Shown piece by piece: positions 26,172 to 33,437 of a stretch of 36,341 nucleotides of DNA. Positions within the stretch are counted from its first letter, which is position 1. Every line of letters begins with the position of its first letter. The notes below the pieces were generated by a model. That model was not told the DNA's origin. It ran no database searches and saw only the letters and a program-made list of their open reading frames with translations. Position numbers and translations under genes: made by a program. This DNA is from JBCCEJ01 sp039030335. GTDB taxonomy: Bacteria > Pseudomonadota > Gammaproteobacteria > HK1. Location of the stretch: contig JBCCEJ010000057.1 of the NCBI GenBank assembly GCA_039030335.1, positions 1 to 36,341 on the forward strand. Direction: 5' to 3'.

Positions 26172-27110
26172 TCAGCCAGCCTTACGTTCGCGCAGCTTCT
26201 GGCGCACCGAGCGGCCGAGCGAGCGCATGACGGCAAGCGGCGAGAAGCTGATATGAATGAGCGGTGCGTGAACGAAGTCCCGAGCCGGTTCGAGAGACGG
26301 CCACTGCGCTTCGAAGGCACGCCTGATTTCAGCTCGCGCATCGGAAGGCAGCGCTTGAAAAAGAGGTGTCGACGCTGGATGCAGGCCGATCGCAGCGGCG
26401 AAATACCAGTCGAGAAGCGCGGCATCATCGCCGTACAGGATGGTGTTCAGCGGGTAGGGTTCGCCGCCGCGCGGGCCGTTCACGTGCAACGCGCTAATTC
26501 CATCGGCGATATGGAGTGTCGGCGCGAGCGCGGCTGCGTTGGCGTGCAGCATGCGCGCGAATCGAACCGGGTCATTGGCGCACTGGTTGTGCCGCCAGAA
26601 CTTGCGTCGCCCGACGACACAGCCATACAGATTCTTGATCGCGCCGGTGAACACGAACTGGCGATGGGTTTTGAGCTTTGGCACGTTGATGAGGCTGTCC
26701 CACTCAGATAACTCCGCCGCGATGCTGAGCGTCTCGTATCGTCCGCTGCCCTCGACACCCGTGATCGGAACCGAGCGGGCGAACTCGACAACCGTGATGC
26801 CCCGCGTAATGCACTCGTTCAGCACTCCGTGCGCCTTCAGCGCACCCGCGCAGCTACCGAACGCCGGCGATTCACCTATGCCGACTTCAAATCCGGCCTC
26901 TTGCAACGTGATGGCGAGCGCCATGTAGAAATTGGGCTGCGTCGTGGATGCATCATCCGCCGGGCCCGGCATCACGAAGTTCGGTTTCAGGAGGACACGG
27001 CGGCCGCGCTCAGCCAACGCATCGAACCCGCCATGGCCATCCAGCATTTCCCGAAAGCAAAGCTGCAACCCGGCACGCTCGTAAGTAGACACGGTGGTTC
27101 GGTGCAGCAT
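26172..27110 (-). CDS. DUF362 domain-containing protein
   Basis: The 312-residue protein matches the DUF362 family: RVLLKPNFVMPGPADDAST at the start, VGIGESPAFGSCAGALKAHG in the middle, and DSLINVPKLKTHRQFVFTGA, followed by IKNLYGCVVGRRKFW as the most recognisable core. Reactions of DUF362 proteins are not known. It carries no CxxCxxC cluster, unlike ferredoxin-fused members. Start ATG 27110 has AAAGG eight bases upstream. It is divergent from the pseudogene and about 120 bases past the amidohydrolase start on the same strand. Confidence 0.82.
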   Translation of the reverse strand: MLHRTTVSTYERAGLQLCFREMLDGHGGFDALAERGRRVLLKPNFVMPGPADDASTTQPNFYMALAITLQEAGFEVGIGESPAFGSCAGALKAHGVLNECITRGITVVEFARSVPITGVEGSGRYETLSIAAELSEWDSLINVPKLKTHRQFVFTGAIKNLYGCVVGRRKFWRHNQCANDPVRFARMLHANAAALAPTLHIADGISALHVNGPRGGEPYPLNTILYGDDAALLDWYFAAAIGLHPASTPLFQALPSDARAEIRRAFEAQWPSLEPARDFVHAPLIHISFSPLAVMRSLGRSVRQKLRERKAG

Positions 27111-27294
27111 GTTCGGACCTTTCAGCCAGCGCGTTGAAATTGCAAAACGGCCGTGTCGGGCAAGGTGGCAAAAACCAGGGAGCGCGGCTTGCGAACCGGG
27201 TCGTTTGCATACGCAGGTACGGTACGCGGAATCTGCGAGCGCAGGAAGCCATGCACGGGAATGACGCGCTCTGGACTCCCCGGCGCGCCGATAT

Positions 27295-27633
27295 GCCCGT
27301 TGCGTTCGGTCCCGTCATCATGTTCGGGCTCGGCGGCATCTTCACCGAGTTCTTCGAAGTTTTGGCATTTCGCACCGCCCCGGTCGGCTGGTCAGCCGAT
27401 TGAGCGCTGACGCGATGGCCCGGGAGATTTGCGGTATCGCCTTGTTGTCCGGGATGCGCGGTTGGGCGCCTGCCGATCTGGAAGCGCTCGCAGATGCCAT
27501 CGTGTCGCTATCGACGTTCGCGCTCACGAACCGCGAGCGGCTGGCAGGGGCCGACATCAATCCGTTCGTCGTGCGGCCGGCTGGCGGTGGTGCACTGGGC
27601 CTCGATGCCGTGGTCGGCCCTAAGGACCGGTGA
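27295..27633 (+). pseudogene. C-terminal remnant of ADP-forming acyl-CoA synthetase (ATP-grasp), frameshifted
   Basis: Frame with VAFGPVIMFGLGGIFTEFFE, then AFRTAP, matches the ATP-grasp phosphate-grip segment of ADP-forming acetyl/acyl-CoA synthetases. That frame hits TGA at 27401-27403. The next frame carries the rest: ADAMAREICGIALLSGMRGW, then APADLEALADAIVSLSTF, and ADINPFVV, the D-I-N-P end motif of the same family. So the reading frame shifts between about 27376 and 27400. Nothing upstream of 27295 resembles the missing 600 or so residues. The gene is both truncated and frameshifted; it retains a terminator. Start point is approximate. Confidence 0.75.
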
Positions 27634-27657
27634 GAACCCGGTAGCCGGGCTCTTTAA
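27632..27657 (+). terminator. Rho-independent terminator overlapping the pseudogene stop
   Basis: CCCGG-TAG-CCGGG forms the inner stem (27637-27649), extended with one mismatch by AGA/TCT, and followed by TTTAA. It sits on the TGA of the acyl-CoA synthetase remnant and is the usual position of an intrinsic terminator for the original gene. Confidence 0.6.
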
Positions 27658-27798
27658 CAGGTGCGTTGCTGTCGGCCGCGTCCCCAGCTGCGTGGAGCCG
27701 GTTTTCCCGACGTGCGAAGCCAGCGTCGCGTTGCCGCAACCCCAAGCGCTAGCACCGCACGTTAAGAGACCTCGACAGCCACCTCCGAGGTTTTGAAC

Positions 27799-29589
27799 AT
27801 GCCAAAGCGCGACCAGATGCACCGCTCGTCCCGCCGCCCCCTCGCCGTCTTGGCAGCCGGCGTTCTGGCGCTCGCCGCGTGCACAGCCGGCCCGGTGCCG
27901 GGTGAGCGCAGTCGGTCCGCCGCAACCGTTGAACCAGCGGCCGCCCAGGGCACCCAGACGGCACACGACGCGCGGGAAAATCGCGTGGCAGCCAGGCCCG
28001 CTGAGGCGGAGCAGGCACGTCAGGCTGCACCACCCGCGCCGCGCCCGGCGGCACCCTCGCTTTCCCAGTTTTCGATGTTTTCGAGCAACGCCGCCGGAGC
28101 GCGACACCTCAGGGCGCCCATGGTCCCGCTCAATCGGGAGCGCTATCAGCAGTTCGCGGACAACCCGCTGAGAGTTGCGGCGGAACACCCGGTCAGTACC
28201 TTCAGCATCGACGTGGACACCGGTGCCTACGCGAACGTGCGCCGGTTTCTCAACAACGGTCGCCTGCCGCCGAAAGATGCCGTGCGCGTTGAGGAAATGC
28301 TGAACTACTTCCGGTACGACTACGCGGCGCCCCCATCCCGCGAGCAGCCATTTCGGGCCTCGGTCGCGCAGATGCAAACGCCTTGGAACGCGGGTACGCG
28401 CCTGGTACGCATCGGCATTCAGGGCTTTCGTCTGACGCCCGAGAGCTTGCCTCCCGCCAATCTGGTGTTCCTGATCGACGTCTCCGGTTCGATGAACGAT
28501 CCGGCCAAACTTGGTCTGTTGAAAGCTGGACTGAAGATGCTCGCCCGCCAGCTCCGCCGTGTCGATACGGTCAGTATCGCGGTATACGCGGGCTCGTCTG
28601 GTGTGGTGCTGCCGCCCACACCGGGGGATCGGACAGCGACTATCGAGCAGGCACTCGGTCAACTGCGGCCAGGAGGTTCCACCAACGGCGCGGCCGGGAT
28701 CAAGCTCGCTTACCAGTTGGCGCGTCAGAACTTTTTGCGCCGGGGTATCAATCGCGTGCTGCTGGCCACCGACGGCGACTTCAACGTCGGCACGGTCGAT
28801 TTCCAGTCATTGAAGGGTATGGTCGAGCGTGAGCGCCGGACCGGCGTTTCGCTGACGACCCTCGGATTCGGCACGGGTAACCTGAACGAGCAGCTGATGG
28901 AGCAGCTGGCGGATACCGGCGACGGCAACTACGCGTATATCGATTCGGCCCGTGAGGCGCACAAGGTGTTGGTGCAGCAGATGGCTGGCACGCTCGCGAC
29001 GATTGCGAAGGACGTCAAGATCCAGGTCGAATTCAATCCCGCCACGGTCGCGGAGTATCGGCTGATCGGCTACGAGAACCGTTCACTCAAGCGCGAAGAC
29101 TTCAATAACGACAATGTGGATGCTGGCGAAATTGGTGCAGGCCTCGGCGTCACCGCGTTGTATGAGGTCACGTTGCACGGGAGTCCGGCAGTGCGGGTAG
29201 ATCCTCTCCGCTACTCGCGTCCGGAGACCGATGCAATGGGTGCGACGAGTGGTGAGCTGGCATGGCTCAGAATCCGCTATAAACACCCGCAGGGCAACAA
29301 CAGCCGCCTGATCGAACAGCCGGTAGACGTGACGATTGGGCGGGGCGACAACGTCGGCTCCGATCTGCGGTTCGCGGCTGCTGTCGCCGGGTTCGGTCAG
29401 CTGTTGCGCGGCGGCAGGTACACCGGCCAGTTCGCGATGGATGATGTCGTCGCGTTGGCCAACAGCGCGCGCGGCGACGATCCGCGTGGATACCGGGCAG
29501 AATTCATTCAGCTCGCATCACTGGCGGGCAGGCTGCTACCGGGCGCCGGTCGCCGCGGCGAGCGAGATCCGCAAGTGGTGCACCGGTAA
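27799..29589 (+). CDS. YfbK-like VWA-domain lipoprotein
   Basis: The 596-residue protein starts MPKRDQMHRSSRRPLAVLAA, and VLALAAC is a lipobox whose Cys would be lipidated. After a proline- and alanine-rich linker to about residue 90 it has a YfbK-type N-terminal region (NPLRVAAEHPVSTFSIDVDT), then a von Willebrand A domain with the MIDAS sequence LVFLIDVSGSMND (D-x-S-x-S), and a C-terminal domain beginning near KDVKIQVEFNPATVAEYRLI, as in the DUF3520 part of YfbK. MIDAS proteins bind a metal and a partner; the partner is unknown. The start ATG 27799 has GAGG eight bases upstream; TTG 27793 is an alternative. Confidence 0.87.
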   Translation: MPKRDQMHRSSRRPLAVLAAGVLALAACTAGPVPGERSRSAATVEPAAAQGTQTAHDARENRVAARPAEAEQARQAAPPAPRPAAPSLSQFSMFSSNAAGARHLRAPMVPLNRERYQQFADNPLRVAAEHPVSTFSIDVDTGAYANVRRFLNNGRLPPKDAVRVEEMLNYFRYDYAAPPSREQPFRASVAQMQTPWNAGTRLVRIGIQGFRLTPESLPPANLVFLIDVSGSMNDPAKLGLLKAGLKMLARQLRRVDTVSIAVYAGSSGVVLPPTPGDRTATIEQALGQLRPGGSTNGAAGIKLAYQLARQNFLRRGINRVLLATDGDFNVGTVDFQSLKGMVERERRTGVSLTTLGFGTGNLNEQLMEQLADTGDGNYAYIDSAREAHKVLVQQMAGTLATIAKDVKIQVEFNPATVAEYRLIGYENRSLKREDFNNDNVDAGEIGAGLGVTALYEVTLHGSPAVRVDPLRYSRPETDAMGATSGELAWLRIRYKHPQGNNSRLIEQPVDVTIGRGDNVGSDLRFAAAVAGFGQLLRGGRYTGQFAMDDVVALANSARGDDPRGYRAEFIQLASLAGRLLPGAGRRGERDPQVVHR

Positions 29590-29695
29590 CCGGGCGCAGA
29601 GCGCTGCTCGCACGCGCGGCCAGGACTCCGCGCGTGCCGATCAGCCGGGTGAAGCGCCCCAACGGTTGCCATCGACGCTCTGACAACGCCCGGTG

Positions 29696-29722
29696 ACGAG
29701 CCGGCCGTTGGGGCCGGCTCGT
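29696..29722. terminator. strong hairpin between convergent VWA and ribH genes
   Basis: ACGAGCCGGCC-GTTGG-GGCCGGCTCGT is a perfect 11-bp stem with a 5-base loop. It lies between two convergent stops (29589 and 29729), the ideal place for a shared terminator. No T run follows either arm, so it is a candidate bidirectional terminator. Confidence 0.6.
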
Positions 29723-29728
29723 TGCGCA

Positions 29729-30244
29729 TCACGCGGCAAGTTCTGCCAGTCGCCCGGAATTTCCGAGCGTCATCGCGCAAGCCTCAGCTGCTTCTCTGCC
29801 CTTGACGGCGAGATGCTCGAAGAAGAAGCGCTGGTGCTCCGGCCCGTCGTGAAAGTGATGCGGTGTCAACACCACCGAAAGTACTGGCGTATCGGTCTCG
29901 AGCTGCACCTGCATGATGCCTTCCAGGACGACCCGCGCCACGAAGTCGTGGCGATAGATGCCGCCATCGACGATGAGACCGGCCGCTACGATCACGGCAT
30001 AGCGCCCGGTCTGCGCCAGACGTTTCGCCTGTAGGGGGATCTCGAGCGAGCCTGGTACGTCAAACCGCTCGGCCCGGTTGACGGCAATGCCGCATTCCGG
30101 GAGCCGTTGCGAGAAGCCGTGCCACGCTTGCGAGACGATGTCGGCGTGCCATCCTGCCTGAATGAACGCGATATCCGGCGTTGCGCTCGGACCGGCCGCA
30201 TTGGCGCTGTCGGGGCCGGCGTTCGGGTTATCACTCTGATTCAT
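29729..30244 (-). CDS. ribH: 6,7-dimethyl-8-ribityllumazine synthase, RibH2 (Brucella BLS-like) type
   Basis: The 171-residue enzyme joins 5-amino-6-ribitylamino-uracil with 3,4-dihydroxy-2-butanone 4-phosphate to give lumazine, the step before riboflavin. The core is very close to the Brucella RibH2 sequence as I recall it: IAFIQAGWHADIV, FDVPGSLEIPLQAK, AQTGRYAVIVAAGLIVDGGI, YRHDFVA, and VLSVVLTPHHFHD, where classical enzymes have other residues. Brucella RibH2 is a decamer with weaker activity. The start ATG 30244 is supported by a GGGA-containing site about seven bases before it; a TTG at 30256 is a possible alternative. An FMN riboswitch sits upstream. Confidence 0.92.
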   Translation of the reverse strand: MNQSDNPNAGPDSANAAGPSATPDIAFIQAGWHADIVSQAWHGFSQRLPECGIAVNRAERFDVPGSLEIPLQAKRLAQTGRYAVIVAAGLIVDGGIYRHDFVARVVLEGIMQVQLETDTPVLSVVLTPHHFHDGPEHQRFFFEHLAVKGREAAEACAMTLGNSGRLAELAA

Positions 30245-30342
30245 GGTTGTTCCCAAAAAATGTAAGGACCAGAATCAGGGCGAACGGACGAGGCCAGCGG
30301 GTGTCGACGCACAGACGTGCCGTCACAGACAGACCCCGGCCC

Positions 30343-30494
30343 GCTCTCTTCCATCCGGACTGTAACCGTCGGCTTCGGATTCACACCGAATCTGCTGACC
30401 CTCCGGGCCGTTGCGGCCGGAGGCGCTCGCGGGCTGACCGGAAAAACATCCGGATCACCGCCGGTGGGGACTTTCACCCCGCCCTGAGAACGTT
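30343..30494 (-). promoter_or_regulatory. FMN riboswitch (RFN element) upstream of ribH
   Basis: On the minus strand the sequence runs GTTCTCAGGGCGGGGTGAAA, then GTCCCCACCGGCGGT near 30460-30493, and continues through a G+C-rich variable stem to GGTCAGCAGATTCGGTGTGA and CCGACGGTTACAGTCCGGAT near 30350-30395, which are the conserved RFN core segments. When FMN binds, expression of ribH should drop. The 98-base stretch to the ATG shows no canonical terminator hairpin, though a six-T run lies 11-16 bases before the start; translational control is therefore my guess. Confidence 0.93.
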
Positions 30495-30595
30495 GGATCA
30501 GGCGCCCCTGGGGTGCGCGTCACCAGACGACAGTATACGCCGCGGGGCCCGGGCGGTCAGCCGGGAGGTTCGACCGGTGCCGGAGGTCTGGCGAG

Positions 30596-30901
30596 TCAGG
30601 CGGTGTTGGAGCCGCCATCGCTGCCAAGCCGCCGGCTCATGACAACGGCAAACTTGAGCACCAGGAAGATTGGCGCGACCCCGATTGCGAGAATCAGGAA
30701 CAGGGCCAGTAGCGGCTGGGAAAATATTCCGGCCTCGCCGCCGATGAAGAACGCGGCGAGCAGTAACAGTGCGAGCGTTGAGACGGCGAGCGACCAGCAG
30801 TGGTCGGCCAACCTGGCGTTCAGGGGCGGCTCCTGGTTCACCGCGCCGGCTCTGGCGCGCGCCGCTGCCTCGTTCACGATGTCCGTTTGATTGCCGCGCA
30901 A
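30596..30901 (-). CDS. small two-helix membrane protein
   Basis: The 101-residue protein has two hydrophobic segments, LAVSTLALLLLAAFFIGG (about residues 38-55) and LLALFLILAIGVAPIFLVLK (about 64-83), with a basic C-terminus. I do not recognise a family. It begins with a TTG at 30901, preceded by GAGG seven bases upstream and starting only ten bases beyond the acyl-CoA dehydrogenase stop, so it is likely translated from the same message. No ATG exists near the N-terminus. Confidence 0.6.
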   Translation of the reverse strand: MRGNQTDIVNEAAARARAGAVNQEPPLNARLADHCWSLAVSTLALLLLAAFFIGGEAGIFSQPLLALFLILAIGVAPIFLVLKFAVVMSRRLGSDGGSNTA

Positions 30902-30910
30902 AGTTCGACC

Positions 30911-32068
30911 TCAGGTCTTTTTGTACTGCACCGCCACGGGCCCGGCCTTCGTGCGGGCGATGATGAGCTTCATGATCTGGGCCGTACCGTCCCCGATCTG
31001 GAAACCGAACACGTCTCGCATGCGCTGCTGAAACGGCAAGTCCATCGAGTAGCCAGCATGGCCGTGAGACAACAGGCACTGCTGAATGATCTCGTGCGCC
31101 AGCTTCGGTGCCCACCATTTGCACATCGCGGCTTCGCTGGTATGAGGTTTGCCCTGATCGCGAAGTTCCAGTGCACGGTAGCAGAGCAGACGCGCCGCCT
31201 CGTACTGCGTCTCCGCCTCGGCCAGTGGAAACGATACGCCCTGGAACTGGGCTAGCGGTGTGTCGAAGGCCTCACGCTGGCTGACGTAGGTCCAGGTTTC
31301 ATCGAGCGACGCACGCGCCGGGGCGAGGCACTGCAGGCCGATGATCGCGCGCGAGTAATCGAATCCCTGCATGACCTGCTTAAAGCCCATGCCTTCGTCC
31401 CCGATCATGTGCGCGGCCGGCACCGGTACATCATCGAACCGGATACTGCCGCGTCCGACCGTGTGAGATCCGACATCGTTGAAACCGCTGCGGCTTATGC
31501 CCGGCTGCTCCAGTTCGACGTAGAACGCACTGACGCCGCCAGCGCCTTCACGGCCGGTGCGAGCAAACAAGATGATCGCATCCGCCTGCGTGGCAAACGA
31601 GATCGAGGTCTTCTCGCCGGTCAGACGGAACTGGTCGCCGTCACGAACGGCCTTCAGCTGCAGGTTCGCCGCATCCGATCCGCCGCGCGGCTCCGTCAGG
31701 CCAAGCGCGACCAGTAATTCGCCGGATATGATGCGCGGCACCAGGTCGGACGCGAGGGCCTCACTCGCATGGTCTGAGAGCACGTGACCGGCCAGACCGT
31801 TCAACAGCGGTATATAGCACGCGTTGATGTCGGCGTAGGCGATCGCTTCGGTCACGATGCCCGCTGTAACACAGCCGGCGTCCAACCCGCCGTAGCGGCT
31901 CGGCAGATCGCTGCCGATGAGGCCCAGCTCGCCCATCTGGCGAACGGTCTTCCGATCCAGCGTCGTGGTGCCGTCGCCAGCCATGTAGTGCGGCGCGAGC
32001 TCCATGCGCGCAAAACGCTCCGCGGTATCGGCGATCGCGAGCTGTTCGTCGTTGAAGTTGACCGACAT
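30911..32068 (-). CDS. acyl-CoA dehydrogenase with Asp in place of catalytic Glu
   Basis: The 385-residue flavoprotein has the standard order: N-terminal helical domain (MSVNFNDEQLAIADTAERFA), the FAD-contact segments VALGLTEPRGGSDAANLQLK and LTGEKTSISFATQADAIILF, and a C-terminal domain with the LPFQQRMRDVFGF helix. The base segment that reads IYEGTAQIQRLIIAR in related enzymes is IGDGTAQIMKLIIAR here, so the usual Glu is Asp360 and the preceding Tyr is Gly. Such Asp-type enzymes occur among cyclohexanecarboxyl-CoA-type dehydrogenases, as I recall. Start ATG 32068; the substrate is not shown. A small membrane protein follows immediately. Confidence 0.9.
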   Translation of the reverse strand: MSVNFNDEQLAIADTAERFARMELAPHYMAGDGTTTLDRKTVRQMGELGLIGSDLPSRYGGLDAGCVTAGIVTEAIAYADINACYIPLLNGLAGHVLSDHASEALASDLVPRIISGELLVALGLTEPRGGSDAANLQLKAVRDGDQFRLTGEKTSISFATQADAIILFARTGREGAGGVSAFYVELEQPGISRSGFNDVGSHTVGRGSIRFDDVPVPAAHMIGDEGMGFKQVMQGFDYSRAIIGLQCLAPARASLDETWTYVSQREAFDTPLAQFQGVSFPLAEAETQYEAARLLCYRALELRDQGKPHTSEAAMCKWWAPKLAHEIIQQCLLSHGHAGYSMDLPFQQRMRDVFGFQIGDGTAQIMKLIIARTKAGPVAVQYKKT

Positions 32069-32219
32069 GGTTAGCCCTCACGTGATGTGCTGGACCCGCC
32101 CGGCGCAATTCGGTATCGCGCCCGGCCTGATGCGCTGACTTCGCGCAATTGTAATGCGCCACGGTAGTCGCGTCTTCGCAGCGCGGCGGGATGTGGCTCC
32201 ACGCGTACCGACTGACCGT

Positions 32220-33383
32220 TCAGAGTGCGGTTGGTCCGACCTGCTTCGCGAAGTAGTCGTCGCACGTACCCTCACGGTAGACGTCGCCCGTCGCGCAGTG
32301 CAGGCCGCCACCAAACGGATAGGCATCGCGAAACGGCACCGGAATGACCTCGAACCCCAGTTTGTCCAGTTGCTCGAGTTGATAGACCTCGCTCGCCTCA
32401 GCAACGACGGTCTTGTGGTCGAGGATCAGGACATTCATCGACAGCCAGACGCTCGAATAACACAGCGGTGGCGGCTGCTGATGGGCCGGCGGCGCCGCGT
32501 CGACGATCTCCCATCCATTGGCTGTGAAGATCTCGCGCTGGTCGTCAGGCAGCCGACGCTGCGGATTATTGATAATGAGACCCGGGCGCAGCGGCACGAA
32601 CGTCGCGTCGATATGGATGGGGTAGGGATCGCCAGGGAAATTCACGGCGTGGACGCGATGGTCCGGGAAATGCCGGGCCAGCCATTGCATGCCGCGCCGG
32701 TTCGTCGTGAGCCCGTGCTGGCAGAACAGATCCTTACCCATGCGCATGATATCGGCGGCGTCGAACAACGGCTCGTGGTCGGTAGTGACGAAGTTCAGCT
32801 CGGCCGTGCGCTTCAGCCGATCGTCGATCGTAATCTCATCGAAGTAGCCCTGCTTGAAGCTGTCTTCGGTAAGACGCGGCCGCGGGGCCTGTTCCCAACG
32901 AAAACCCTGGTCTTCGTCGAAGTAACGTTGCATCAGCGGATGGTAGGCGAGGTATTCCCAGTACCGGCAGCGAAACGACATCGGCGCGGACAGGATCTCC
33001 CGGCCGACTGTCAGCAGGACGTCGCGCGGCGGCATGCATCCGAACATCGAACCGGTCGAGAAATCCGGTGTCTGCACCGCCTGATTCCATTGAATCGGGG
33101 TGGGACGGTCGACCTTGATCCCGCGTTTGGTCAGCACATCAGCCAGATGATCCAGCTGCGCATTGGCCTTCTCGACGGTCTCCAACGGTCGCGGTCCCCA
33201 CATGCCGCGCATATCGCTGTCTTCGGGCACCTTCGCCTCGGTCGCGGGCTCGGAAGGCGGGATACATGTGTGATCGGCGCGTCCGACGATCACGTGGCGC
33301 AAAGGGTCGAAATCGTTCCAGGAGGAAACGTACGTAGGACTGTCCGGGTGAGGCATGTGAGGCGGTTCCAAGGTCGCGACCAT
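32220..33383 (-). CDS. amidinotransferase, glycine amidinotransferase (GATM)-like
   Basis: The 387-residue enzyme matches eukaryotic glycine amidinotransferase over most of its length: EPLFDAADIMRMGKDLFCQ, PYPIHIDATFVPLRPGLI, SSVWLSMNVLILD and FGGGLHCATGDVYREGT. The catalytic triad is Asp in the first segment, His257 in HIDATF and Cys363 in GGGLHCATGD, and all are present. The family moves an amidino group from arginine to an amine, as in creatine precursor or cyanotoxin synthesis. The N-terminal YVSSWNDFDPLRHVIVGR is family-typical. It stands alone between the acyl-CoA dehydrogenase and uvrA, with 151 and 54 bases of flank. The ATG 33383 has AGGG about five bases upstream. The acceptor is unknown. 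Confidence 0.88.
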   Translation of the reverse strand: MVATLEPPHMPHPDSPTYVSSWNDFDPLRHVIVGRADHTCIPPSEPATEAKVPEDSDMRGMWGPRPLETVEKANAQLDHLADVLTKRGIKVDRPTPIQWNQAVQTPDFSTGSMFGCMPPRDVLLTVGREILSAPMSFRCRYWEYLAYHPLMQRYFDEDQGFRWEQAPRPRLTEDSFKQGYFDEITIDDRLKRTAELNFVTTDHEPLFDAADIMRMGKDLFCQHGLTTNRRGMQWLARHFPDHRVHAVNFPGDPYPIHIDATFVPLRPGLIINNPQRRLPDDQREIFTANGWEIVDAAPPAHQQPPPLCYSSVWLSMNVLILDHKTVVAEASEVYQLEQLDKLGFEVIPVPFRDAYPFGGGLHCATGDVYREGTCDDYFAKQVGPTAL

Positions 33384-33437
33384 TCAACCCTGAATCGTCA
33401 CACAGCCGGCCGCATACTGTCAGCGTGCCGGGCGACG

